Shown here: piece by piece, positions 43,436 through 51,973 of the stretch
Layout: each line of letters begins with the position of its first letter
Position numbering within the stretch: position 1 is the first letter of the stretch
Source of the DNA: Paenibacillus sp. JZ16
GTDB lineage: Bacteria > Bacillota > Bacilli > Paenibacillales > Paenibacillaceae
Length of the DNA: 64,000 nucleotides
Assembly: GCF_015326965.1 (NCBI RefSeq)
Contig: NZ_CP017659.1
Location: forward strand, 62,001-126,000
Reading direction: 5' to 3'
The notes under the pieces: generated by a model
Databases searched by the model: none
The model's input: the letters and a program-made list of their open reading frames with translations, nothing else
Told to the model about the DNA's origin: nothing
Position numbers and translations under genes: made by a program

Positions 43436-43473
43436 ACATAATCCTTTGTCGCGCTTGAAAGATGGTGTAATAG

Positions 43474-43806
43474 ATGAAAGAACTGGAAGAACTAAGATCG
43501 ATAGAGGCCATCGAGCGGTTTATTCAAGATCACACCTTCAGTTTTGTATATGTATCCAGACAAGATTGCAGCGTATGCCACGCGATCTTACCCAAACTTA
43601 GAGAGTTGTTGGAGCAGTTCCCTCGCATCTCATTGGGACATATCCAAGGCGAAGCCGTCGGTGAAATCGCCTCGAGATATTTGATATTTACCGCACCGGT
43701 ACTCCTCTTATTCGTAGAGGGAAAAGAGCATCTGAGAGAGGATCGTTTTGTACAGTTTGGCGCGTTAGAAAAGAAATTAAAAAACTTGATGGAGCTCTTT
43801 AGCTAG
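43474..43806 (+). CDS. Thioredoxin-like protein with CSVC active site
   Basis: 110 residues. FVYVSRQDCSVCHAILPKLREL carries a CxxC pair (C32 and C35) at the usual place of a thioredoxin fold, and FTAPVLLLFVEGKE carries the cis-proline (TAP). It lacks a signal peptide. It would reduce disulfides in the cytosol; the partner is unknown. It follows ytxJ closely, which suggests a joint thiol-redox role. The ribosome binding site is weak. Confidence 0.85.
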   Translation: MKELEELRSIEAIERFIQDHTFSFVYVSRQDCSVCHAILPKLRELLEQFPRISLGHIQGEAVGEIASRYLIFTAPVLLLFVEGKEHLREDRFVQFGALEKKLKNLMELFS

Positions 43807-43831
43807 TTGTCAGGGAAAAAGCAATGAACCA

Positions 43832-43877
43832 AAAGGCGATATTCCTACGTCACAAGACTTAAGGAATGTCGTCTTTT
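43832..43877 (+). terminator. Intrinsic terminator
   Basis: AAAGGCGATATTCCT pairs, with G-U pairs, to AGGAATGTCGTCTTT, followed by T. Confidence 0.8.
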
Positions 43878-43988
43878 TGCGTTTCAAAACAAGCTGAGAA
43901 ACGGAACTTTAAGGCAATAGCCGTCATAAAAAATTCAAGCAATTGTCGAAAACCAGGACTAATTTGCATTCAAATATTACTAAAGTAT

Positions 43989-44015
43989 TAAAAATATAAG
44001 GGGGAATGCCGATTT
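43989..44015 (+). promoter_or_regulatory. SigD-type (motility) promoter of the chemoreceptor gene
   Basis: TAAA (43989-43992), 15-bp spacer, GCCGATTT (44008-44015): a near-perfect match to the Bacillus SigD consensus TAAA-N15-GCCGATAW. SigD drives motility and chemotaxis genes, which suits the methyl-accepting protein gene downstream. Confidence 0.85.
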
Positions 44016-44021
44016 ATTAAT

Positions 44022-44304
44022 AGTACAAAAGATGTAATGTTTATGGAATCATAACGTGAATATGGATCTATTGAACTGGAATTTCACATAACAAGAGCTT
44101 TATGTGAAATGAACCTATGTCAGAAGAATGATGGAGGGGGAAAGCGGTTCATTCAAGATGAACATTTTTGAAAAATGTAATGTATTCATGAAAATTCCGG
44201 AAATATTCAATGTTTCCAGGAAAGTAGGTGATGCGACAGGTTCGCGAAAGAATTCCCTATTTTAAATGGAAGATACATAAGAGATATCAAAGGAGAGACA
44301 CCAA
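44022..44304 (+). other. Long structured 5' leader of the chemoreceptor gene
   Basis: About 280 nt separate the SigD promoter from the start codon. It contains a perfect 11-bp inverted repeat (44081-44091 with 44100-44110), a second palindromic stretch at 44162-44178, and an open frame of 45 codons (44128-44265) with a weak ribosome binding site whose coding nature is doubtful. It matches no riboswitch class that I can recognise. Confidence 0.5.
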
Positions 44305-46077
44305 GTGAGTGAGCCAAAATCGTTATCAAAAGGAATGCGTTTTAAAAATCTGAGCATTGTTACAAAAAACATGATGTGGACGAGCCTCTATATCATTATT
44401 ACCGGGGCCATCGTGATTGGCGCAAGCTTTTATATCCAGGACAACGTGCTGACGAAGCAGCTGCAGTCCGATTCGGGGAAAATTATGGATACCTTGGTTA
44501 AGTCGGTATCGGTGGAAGATGCACAAGCGGTGAAAGGCGCAACCGATCGCAATGCGGATATCCAAAAAAAACTTACCAAGACGTTTGATGATCTATCCTT
44601 AACGCATCCCAATATTGCACAGGGCTATATTTTTGGACCGGAGCTCGAGGGTGGCAACCAGACCTCGATTATTGCCATGCCGACGGCAGTGCTCGATATG
44701 TTTGCCGAAGAAGACTTGAATCTGGGCGACTTATACGAACAGCCGGATATCCACGCCGATGCCGTAAGAGAGATGCTGAAAACGAAAAAAATCGTCTACA
44801 CCAAAGCCTATACAGACAATTATGGTACCTGGATCACCGTGCTGCATCCTTTCCAGGATGCCAGCGGGGAGATTTTTGCTTACATGGGGATCGACGTGGA
44901 TGCAAGCTTAATCGCTTCCGGGAAACAGGAATTGATCACCAATACGGTTTTTGCGCTGCTGATTACCTTGCTGATCGTATTAGCATTGCAATACTTCACG
45001 ATTAGACGGACATTCGCACCGATTCAAGCATTAATGGGGGCGCTGGACAAGCTGAGCAAAGGTGACTTCACCGTCCAATTAAAAGCTGGCGAAGATGAGC
45101 TGGGCCAGGTCAATGCCAAGTTCAATACAACCGTCAATCATATTAATGAACTTGTCACAACGATCAAAACGGTATCGGAGCAGTCTGCAGAGCAGTCTAA
45201 ATTCCTCTTCTCCGCTGTGGAAGTCAATAATAACAAATCTTCAGCTATTACTAGAAATATGGAGGAAATGTCGGAACGCGTTGCTTTGCAGAGCACTTCC
45301 ATTACCGAAAGCGTGGTTTCGCTTGAGGAAATCTCATCCGGCGTATCAACGATTGCCGGCAATACATCGGATCTTTCCGAGATATCCGTACAGATGAAGG
45401 AGCAATCGGAACGTGGTAACCACAATGTGGAGCAGGTTATCGAGCAGATGAATTCCATCGATCATTCGGTCAAAAACTCGGTGCATATCATCGAGAAGCT
45501 GCAGAACCGTTCACATGAGATTGGTCAGATCGTGCAGGTTATTACCGAAATTGCTTCTCAGACGAATCTGTTATCACTCAATGCCGGAATCGAGGCGGCA
45601 AGAGCCGGCGAAGAGGGCCGCGGGTTTGCTGTCGTCGCCAGTGAAGTGAAGAAACTTTCGGAGGAATCCAGAAAATCGGCGGACCAAATCATTGAATTGG
45701 TTCGATACATTCAGGATGAAACGGCATCTGCGGTAGAAGCCATCAGCGAAGGTGAACACAACGTCGCTAAGGGAATTGAAGTTGTCAAAGAAACGGGAGA
45801 GCTGTTTAAAGGCATGCTGGTGGCAACCGATACGGTGACGAGTCAAATTCAAGAGGTGTCTGCAGCTACGCAGCAAATGGTTGCCGAGACCGAACAGATT
45901 ACCGCAGCGATTAAACAATTGGCAGAGCTTGCAGAGAGAAACTCGTCCGTATCGGGTGAGATCCGGATCAGTGCCCAGGAACAGCAGGCTTCCTTCACCA
46001 AAATTTTTGAATCTGCAGAACAGATCAACCAGGTTTCCGCTGAGCTGGAGGCGCTTGTAAACAAATTGCGTGTGTAG
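44305..46077 (+). CDS. Methyl-accepting chemotaxis protein
   Basis: 590 residues: membrane helix at about 27-45, extracytoplasmic Cache-like sensor (about 46-210, with [20 protein letters not shown]), second helix near 213-233, HAMP, and a long cytoplasmic coiled coil with the signalling hairpin [20 protein letters not shown] and [15 protein letters not shown], which contacts CheA and CheW. It starts at GTG with AAAGGAGAG upstream. The ligand is unknown. Only 40 bp, without a terminator, separate it from the NRPS-like gene. Confidence 0.95.
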   Translation: MSEPKSLSKGMRFKNLSIVTKNMMWTSLYIIITGAIVIGASFYIQDNVLTKQLQSDSGKIMDTLVKSVSVEDAQAVKGATDRNADIQKKLTKTFDDLSLTHPNIAQGYIFGPELEGGNQTSIIAMPTAVLDMFAEEDLNLGDLYEQPDIHADAVREMLKTKKIVYTKAYTDNYGTWITVLHPFQDASGEIFAYMGIDVDASLIASGKQELITNTVFALLITLLIVLALQYFTIRRTFAPIQALMGALDKLSKGDFTVQLKAGEDELGQVNAKFNTTVNHINELVTTIKTVSEQSAEQSKFLFSAVEVNNNKSSAITRNMEEMSERVALQSTSITESVVSLEEISSGVSTIAGNTSDLSEISVQMKEQSERGNHNVEQVIEQMNSIDHSVKNSVHIIEKLQNRSHEIGQIVQVITEIASQTNLLSLNAGIEAARAGEEGRGFAVVASEVKKLSEESRKSADQIIELVRYIQDETASAVEAISEGEHNVAKGIEVVKETGELFKGMLVATDTVTSQIQEVSAATQQMVAETEQITAAIKQLAELAERNSSVSGEIRISAQEQQASFTKIFESAEQINQVSAELEALVNKLRV

Positions 46078-46117
46078 TGTGTAGTACTGCGAGAACAAAA
46101 ACAGTAGAGAAAAAAAG

Positions 46118-49100
46118 ATGGAGCTGAAACCTTTGAATACAACATTGATGATCGAACAAGGCAAAGAATATTGGTTGAATGAACTGCAGCTACCTTTACC
46201 GGGATTCTATCTGTACACCGATGGTCCAGCGCATCTTCAGCAGCAAGAGCTTGATCGCACGACGTTGAAGCTTCATATCGAAACCGGTAAAATCAAGCGG
46301 TTCCGCGATTCATATGACTTGAAGGCGTGGATGCTCACAAGCTATGTGGTGTTTCTATACCGAATGACTCACGATACCGATTTACTGATCGGCGTGAACA
46401 ATGAGAAGGGCAATCTCCTTCCGTTGAGAGTTAACTTAAGCGGCAGCGATTCATTCGCACAGATCTATGAGCACATTTCCGCCAAAATGGAGCACATAGA
46501 AGTAAGCAGCTATTCGCTTGAGGATATAGAAGGATTCACCGGTCAGCCGCTCCCGCTCCAAACGATCTATGGCCATAATGGGAATGGTTATGCTTATAGC
46601 TCCAGCTGGCTGAACTGGATGGTTCAGGAGGAGAAGAAGGACGAATGGACGCTCTATGTATCCTATGCACGACCATTGTATCGAGAAGAAACGATCGAAA
46701 AATTTAGCAGGCATTTTGAACAGCTTGCAAATGCGGCTCTTGAACATATGGATGTTCCGGTTAGCCGTTTGCCTATGCTGACAGAAGAGGATAAGAACGC
46801 GTACTCGATACTCAATGACACGAAGAAAGAGCTCCCGAAGGATCCTACCATTGTGTCGATGCTTGCTTCCATTGTGGAGAGATTTCCTAAGCGAATCGCG
46901 CTATCGACAGGTCATGAGCAAGTATCTTATGAGCAGCTTGACCGGTTGTCAAACCAAGTTTCACATATGCTTATAGACAAGGGACTGCGTAAAGGCCAAT
47001 TCGTCTCGATATTTATGAAGAGGGGCCTGGATACAATTGTCAGTATGCTCGGTGTGCTCAAGGCCGGCGGAGCCTATATCCCGCTGGATCCATCACATCC
47101 AGATGAAAGAAATGCTTATATTATCGAGGATACCGAATCGGCGATCATTCTGACGCATCAGGACTTCACAGCCAAGCTGGATGGACTCCTGGCTGGTTTT
47201 CAACCGAAGCCAGAGTACTTCTGTCTGGATGAACAATTCCTTTCGTACTCGGAGGAAGCCTGTGGCGTCCGCGTTGAAGGCGATGATTTGGCATATATCA
47301 TCTATACCTCCGGTTCGACGGGCAAACCGAAAGGGGCCTTAATCGCTCATCAAGGCGTCGTGAACTTGGCACTGGCCAATCAAGAGAATTTACAGATGAG
47401 TGAACAGGATATCATTCTTCAATATTCCACATTCAGCTTTGATGCTTCCGTATACGATATATTCGGATCGTTGGCTTGCGGTTCACGACTGCATCTTCTT
47501 ACCGATGAACAGCGTTTCTCCATAGATGCCTTTACGGAGGCCGTAGCAGAAACCAAGGCAACTCGTGTCGCCATATTGCCTACGGTGTTTTTTAATCAAT
47601 TGGCAGCGTATTTGCCTGTGGAAGACACACATAAATACCGGAATATCAAGACGATCGTCGTCGGAGGGGAAGCGCTGGCCGGAGAAACCGTTCGGATGTT
47701 CCAGAAAAAGCTGCAGATTCCAATCGTGAATCTATACGGCCCAACGGAAACGACGGTTGTAGCAACAGGGCATGTCGTGGATTATCCGGTTCCGGACGAT
47801 CTGGCCACCGTGTATATCGGAACGCCTTTTGCCAACTATGAATTATATATTGTGAATGAACATAATGAGTTATGTCCAACTTGCGTAACCGGAGAGCTGC
47901 TGATCTGCTCGGTCGGCGTAGCCAAAGGCTATCTGAATCAGCCTGAGAAAACAAAAGAAGCCTTCATTCTGGATCCGATAACACCGGAATCCGGAAAACA
48001 ATACTACCGTTCCGGAGACTTGGTTCGTCTGCTGCCGAACGGACAAGTGGAATACCGGGGACGTAAAGATTCACAGGTGAAGATCAGAGGCTTCCGGATC
48101 GAGATTGGGGAGATCGAAGACAATCTGGCGAAGCATGAACAAGTAAAGGATATCGCGGTTATTCCGAGAATGGACGAGGACGGAACCAAAATGCTAGCGG
48201 CATTCTATACAACCCATAATGGACAAGCAGCTTCTGCTAAGGATTTGGTGCAATTTTTAAGTCAGAAAGTACCTGGTTACATGGTTCCTAAATACATGTG
48301 TTTCGTGGAAGAAATGCCGCTATCCCCGACCGGTAAGATCGACCGTAAGAAGCTGGCAATGTACGAATTGTCGATGGAGATGGAAGAGGATGACTCCCAC
48401 TACGAGGCACCGGTTAACGATATTCAGCGGGATGTTGCTGCGGCTTGGGAACAAGCACTTGGACAAACCAAGATCGGCATCCACGACGATTTCTTTGATA
48501 TCGGCGGGTATTCTCTGAAAATACTGGAGATTCTGGTGCTCCTTAAGCCGCAGTATCCACAGTTGAAGATCAATGATTTCTTTGTGTATCCGACGATTGC
48601 AAAATTAGCGGAGCGAGTAGAGGAAATGGGGCAAGTAACCATCCCAGCCGATCAATTAGAAGATAGGGATCTTCCTATTCAGGATTTGGCTGAGTATCCG
48701 ATCTCTTTCCCGATCAACGATGGTTCGGAACAACCCATCTATCACCAGCAGCATATTTTGCTGACAGGCGCCACGGGATATTTGGGGTCACATCTGCTGT
48801 ATGAACTGCTCAAACAATCGACCGCTACCGTATACTGTCTGGTTCGACCAACAAAGCAGATGGAACCCTATGCCCGCCTTGAGCAGATCATGACCGGATA
48901 TTTTGGCGAAGAGGTCAAGTCTCGAATGGACAAAAGGGTGATTGCGATTCAGGGCGACTTGGAGCAGGAATATCTCGGGCTCGGAGCTGAAGACCTTGCC
49001 ATGATTGAAGCACGCATCGATTCCATCATTCATTGCGGAGCCGAAGTGAAGCACTTTGGCGATTCCGACTATTTTGCTAGAGTCAATGTGGAGAGTACGG

Positions 49101-49861
49101 ACCGTTTGTTGACTTTGGCTCAGAGAAGACCGCATATCCGCTTTCACTTTATTTCTACGCTTGGGATCCCTGAAGATTTGGCACTGGGCGGTCAGTGGGA
49201 TGCCATCGTTGCCGGAACGGGATATGAAGAGTCGTCCATTGAGAATGTCTATACGAACAGCAAGCTGGAGGCAGAGAAGCTGGTCATTAAAGCCGGTGCA
49301 GATCGAGGCATTCCATCATCGGTTTATCGCGTGGGGAATTTGTCCTGTAACTCGGAGAATGGAATTTTCCAGAAAAACATCGATAACAACGCGTTTTACC
49401 GCATGCTGAAAGCGATGCTGCTGTTGAAGAAAGCGCCCGGTGTGAGATGGGAAGTAGATATTACGCCGATTAACTATGCCGGGGAAGCCATTACCGCACT
49501 GCTGCTTCAGCAGGAAACGGTCGGGCGGGTGTTCCATATCTGCAACCCGGTTGCCATTCCTTATGAGGAGATGGTGGAGCATTTCAAAGCCTTTGGATAT
49601 GACATTTCGGTGATGGACTGGAAGGAATACGAAGCATGGTTATTGGATCCTCAGCAGCCGAAGGATAAGGAAGGCCTTGAGCTGGCGATGGCGCAATTCG
49701 AAGGCGACGGAGCCAAGAATTCCATCTACCGGTATACTTGTCCGCAAACCTCGGAATTCCTCAAGCACACAGGGGTAAAATGCGCTTTACCGGACAAGCT
49801 GTTATTCGAAAAAATGATTGAATATGCCGCTGGTATTGGATATTTCGTGAAGCCGGAGTAA
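46118..49861 (+). CDS. One-module nonribosomal peptide synthetase with terminal reductase (partial C-A-T-R)
   Basis: 1247 residues. Residues about 15-225 resemble only the C-terminal half of a condensation domain; no HHxxxDG motif is present. The adenylation domain (about 255-750) has LAYIIYTSGSTGKPKG (about 393), FDASVYDIFG, NLYGPTETTV and YRSGDLVR. The carrier domain has DDFFDIGGYSLKIL with the phosphopantetheine serine at S799. The reductase (about 875-1247) opens with LLTGATGYLGSHLL and has the catalytic Y1045 and K1049 in YTNSK. It would load one amino acid, thioesterify it and release it by NAD(P)H reduction as an aldehyde or alcohol. The pocket residues read by eye as D-A-Y-A-V-G-L-V-V suggest an alpha-amino acid without fixing which. 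The ribosome binding site is weak. Confidence 0.92.
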   Translation: MELKPLNTTLMIEQGKEYWLNELQLPLPGFYLYTDGPAHLQQQELDRTTLKLHIETGKIKRFRDSYDLKAWMLTSYVVFLYRMTHDTDLLIGVNNEKGNLLPLRVNLSGSDSFAQIYEHISAKMEHIEVSSYSLEDIEGFTGQPLPLQTIYGHNGNGYAYSSSWLNWMVQEEKKDEWTLYVSYARPLYREETIEKFSRHFEQLANAALEHMDVPVSRLPMLTEEDKNAYSILNDTKKELPKDPTIVSMLASIVERFPKRIALSTGHEQVSYEQLDRLSNQVSHMLIDKGLRKGQFVSIFMKRGLDTIVSMLGVLKAGGAYIPLDPSHPDERNAYIIEDTESAIILTHQDFTAKLDGLLAGFQPKPEYFCLDEQFLSYSEEACGVRVEGDDLAYIIYTSGSTGKPKGALIAHQGVVNLALANQENLQMSEQDIILQYSTFSFDASVYDIFGSLACGSRLHLLTDEQRFSIDAFTEAVAETKATRVAILPTVFFNQLAAYLPVEDTHKYRNIKTIVVGGEALAGETVRMFQKKLQIPIVNLYGPTETTVVATGHVVDYPVPDDLATVYIGTPFANYELYIVNEHNELCPTCVTGELLICSVGVAKGYLNQPEKTKEAFILDPITPESGKQYYRSGDLVRLLPNGQVEYRGRKDSQVKIRGFRIEIGEIEDNLAKHEQVKDIAVIPRMDEDGTKMLAAFYTTHNGQAASAKDLVQFLSQKVPGYMVPKYMCFVEEMPLSPTGKIDRKKLAMYELSMEMEEDDSHYEAPVNDIQRDVAAAWEQALGQTKIGIHDDFFDIGGYSLKILEILVLLKPQYPQLKINDFFVYPTIAKLAERVEEMGQVTIPADQLEDRDLPIQDLAEYPISFPINDGSEQPIYHQQHILLTGATGYLGSHLLYELLKQSTATVYCLVRPTKQMEPYARLEQIMTGYFGEEVKSRMDKRVIAIQGDLEQEYLGLGAEDLAMIEARIDSIIHCGAEVKHFGDSDYFARVNVESTDRLLTLAQRRPHIRFHFISTLGIPEDLALGGQWDAIVAGTGYEESSIENVYTNSKLEAEKLVIKAGADRGIPSSVYRVGNLSCNSENGIFQKNIDNNAFYRMLKAMLLLKKAPGVRWEVDITPINYAGEAITALLLQQETVGRVFHICNPVAIPYEEMVEHFKAFGYDISVMDWKEYEAWLLDPQQPKDKEGLELAMAQFEGDGAKNSIYRYTCPQTSEFLKHTGVKCALPDKLLFEKMIEYAAGIGYFVKPE

Positions 49862-49883
49862 TCACAGGCAGGCAGCAAGCATG

Positions 49884-49913
49884 AAACCGCGAGAAGCTCT
49901 CGCGGTTTTTTTT
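49884..49913 (+). terminator. Intrinsic terminator of the MCP-NRPS unit
   Basis: AAACCGCGAGA, loop AGC, TCTCGCGGTTT with a run of eight T. Confidence 0.93.
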
Positions 49914-50012
49914 GTGGTCAGGATCAGGCACAGCATGCAAATATTTTTTTTGTGGCGGGAGTGTGGTACGATCATACTGATTTAAGTCCAGTAACACCAA
50001 ATGAGGTGGCCC

Positions 50013-50690
50013 ATGAATCACGAACATTGGAAGCAGGCAGAAACCGCACTGGTTTGCATGGATGTTTTCAAGAATGGAGAGAACGACCCTGTAACGATTG
50101 AAGGCGAATCGGATGACCTGCGCTGCATCGGAATCGGTACGGATGCTGCAGTATTCGTATACGAACCTTTGCCGGCTTATGCGTTTAAACTGTATGCTGC
50201 GGAGGCGCAGCCTAAGAAGGAAGCGGAGATTAAGGTCTATCAAGAGTTGGTAGGCAGCCCCTATTTTCCTGTATTTTATGGAGCAGGTGAGCGTTACGTG
50301 GCGATCAGCCATGAATCCGGATTCACTCTGTACGACTGTCTGCTCTATGGTATGCCCGTTCCGAGGCAGGTCATCGATGATGTTGAAGCAGCACGCTCCT
50401 TTGTGCGCAGCAAGGGCTTAAACCCGCGGGATATTCATTTGAAGAATGTACTGCTGCAGGAAGGGAGAGGGAAGGTACTCGATGTATCGGAGTATATTCA
50501 GGAGGGAAACGACAAGCGATGGGAGCATCTCGTGTGGGCTTACGACAACGTATATCCGCTCCTTGAGGGCAAGAAGTTACCGCTCTGGGTATTGGAGGCC
50601 GTGAAGAACGGATATTACCGTTTAGACCCATCCAGTGTGAATATGCAGGAATTTGCAGACCGGATTGGACGACTGTTCTTCAGAAAATAG
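50013..50690 (+). CDS. Protein kinase-like protein (YrzF-type)
   Basis: 225 residues with a compact kinase fold: a nucleotide loop region GIGTDAAVFVYEPLPAYAFKLY containing the candidate catalytic lysine, NPRDIHLKNVLL in place of the HRDxKxxN catalytic loop, and VLDVSEY where DFG is expected. Small serine/threonine-kinase-like proteins of this type (YrzF of Bacillus subtilis is one) exist in spore formers. Activity is uncertain because the DFG motif is altered. The start is ATG 50013 with GAGGTGG upstream; ATG 50001 overlaps that site. A terminator lies 84 bp downstream. Confidence 0.78.
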   Translation: MNHEHWKQAETALVCMDVFKNGENDPVTIEGESDDLRCIGIGTDAAVFVYEPLPAYAFKLYAAEAQPKKEAEIKVYQELVGSPYFPVFYGAGERYVAISHESGFTLYDCLLYGMPVPRQVIDDVEAARSFVRSKGLNPRDIHLKNVLLQEGRGKVLDVSEYIQEGNDKRWEHLVWAYDNVYPLLEGKKLPLWVLEAVKNGYYRLDPSSVNMQEFADRIGRLFFRK

Positions 50691-50773
50691 GATAACCGGA
50701 ACTATTCCAAACGGGGTAGGAGCATTCCCCGCTTAGCAAACGAAGTGCTATCATCAGAACATATAGCGGATTC

Positions 50774-50810
50774 AATCCCCCTGAAGCTGTAACGGTTCCA
50801 GGGGGATTTT
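50774..50810. terminator. Bidirectional terminator between convergent genes
   Basis: AATCCCCCTG (50774-50783) pairs with CAGGGGGATT (50799-50808); T-rich on the plus strand and A-rich on the left side, so both directions can use it. Confidence 0.82.
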
Positions 50811-50815
50811 GGTTA

Positions 50816-51757
50816 TTAGAAGATACTCCAGTTCATCTCTTGGGATATGGTCTGCAGCAAATGCACGCCGGCATAGCTGTTGCCCTTGTCATTCAGTGCT
50901 GGGCCCAGCACACCGATTCCATAACGTCCGGGCACAAAAGTTAAAATGCCCCCTGAAACGCCGCTCTTGGCGGGCAACCCTACCTGAATAGCGAATTCTC
51001 CTGATGCGTTGTACATGCCGCACGTCGTCATAAACGTCCTGGCGATTTGAACATACCTTCTAGGTATGAGCGTGTTGCCGGTAAGCGGATCCGTACCGCT
51101 GCAAGCCAGCACTAATGCCATTCTGGCTAGATCGGCGCAATTCACAGCGATTGAGCAGTGCCGAAAATACACCTCTAACACCTCTTCAACATCTCCGCAT
51201 AGAACCCCGTTTTCCTTCAAAAAGAATGCTATGGAACGATTCAGATTCCCGGTTTCCGATTCTGAACGGTAAACGCCCAAGTCATATTCCAAGCCAGCGT
51301 TGCCGGATAGCTCTTGAAGAAACTGAAGAATTCGGTCGGATTTCTCGCTCGGGCTGCCTCCGTGAATTAAGGAAGAAACGGTAATCGCGCCTGCGTTAAT
51401 CATCGGATTGAAGGGAATGCCGGGCCTTACTAACTCCAGCTTCAGCATGGAATTGAAGTTGTCTCCGGTCGGCTCCATGCCAACCTTGCTGAAGACGGCA
51501 TCCTCTCCATTGTCCATCAGGGCTAATATTAACGTAAACACTTTGGAGATGCTCTGCATCGTAAAGCGCAGCCCGCAGTCCCCGGCTGTGACGGATTCAC
51601 CCATGGTGTTCAGAAGGGTGATGCCCAGAGCAGCATGCGGAGCTTTCGACAGCTCGGGGATGTAGGCGGCGACTCTGCCTCTGCTGACACATGGCAAGCT
51701 GGCTTCCAGCCAGCCGGGAAGCTGCTGTCGGATGGCTTCGATTTCGGTTGGCCTCAT
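50816..51757 (-). CDS. glsA: Glutaminase
   Basis: 313 residues of the serine-dependent beta-lactamase-like glutaminase family. The catalytic SxxK is S69-K72 in RFTMQSISKVF. Other family blocks are GVEPTG-like KVGMEPTGDNFNSM, NPMINAGAI and PAKSGVSGGI near the end. It hydrolyses glutamine to glutamate and ammonia in the cytosol. AAAGGGG precedes the ATG. A perfect 13-bp palindrome lies 19 bp upstream of the start. The gene is divergent from the ABC module. Confidence 0.96.
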   Translation of the reverse strand: MRPTEIEAIRQQLPGWLEASLPCVSRGRVAAYIPELSKAPHAALGITLLNTMGESVTAGDCGLRFTMQSISKVFTLILALMDNGEDAVFSKVGMEPTGDNFNSMLKLELVRPGIPFNPMINAGAITVSSLIHGGSPSEKSDRILQFLQELSGNAGLEYDLGVYRSESETGNLNRSIAFFLKENGVLCGDVEEVLEVYFRHCSIAVNCADLARMALVLACSGTDPLTGNTLIPRRYVQIARTFMTTCGMYNASGEFAIQVGLPAKSGVSGGILTFVPGRYGIGVLGPALNDKGNSYAGVHLLQTISQEMNWSIF

Positions 51758-51775
51758 CTGTCAAACCCCTTTCTT

Positions 51776-51788
51776 GGTGTTAAACACC
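51776..51788. promoter_or_regulatory. 13-bp palindrome upstream of glsA
   Basis: GGTGTT-A-AACACC is a perfect inverted repeat between the glsA start and the rest of the divergent region; a candidate operator or transcript-start feature. Function not known. Confidence 0.4.
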
Positions 51789-51793
51789 TTATA

Positions 51794-51834
51794 AGCCCGC
51801 CATGGCCGTGTCCATGCTGCGGGTTTTTGTTTTG
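51794..51834 (+). terminator. Orphan terminator-like hairpin in a divergent region
   Basis: AGCCCGC-CATGG, loop CCGTGT, CCATG-CT-GCGGGTT, then TTTTTGTTTTG. It has the form of a plus-strand terminator although no plus-strand gene ends here; the gene to its left runs on the minus strand. Confidence 0.65.
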
Positions 51835-51877
51835 TTCTGAGTAAGCATGCTCGTGTTCGTGTACTGAACAAGTTTGT

Positions 51878-51930
51878 TAAGCTTTATGTAAGGTTCGTAT
51901 AAAAATCGTGTAAGGTTCGCCTTTTATAAT
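51878..51930 (+). promoter_or_regulatory. Response-regulator-type repeats and promoter of the ABC module
   Basis: TAAGC (51878), TAAGG (51889), TAAAA (51900) and TAAGG (51911) are exactly 11 bp apart; TGTAAGGTTCG occurs twice, 22 bp apart (51887 and 51909). TATAAT follows at 51925-51930 with no good -35, as in activator-dependent promoters bound by OmpR-type regulators. Confidence 0.75.
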
Positions 51931-51973
51931 TACATCTGTGCTTAACTAACGACAACTTGAAGGGGAACGCCAT

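Noticed and set aside
44022..44304. Cyclic-di-GMP riboswitch in the chemoreceptor leader
   Set aside because: The conserved GEMM core sequences and tetraloop-receptor pattern are not present.
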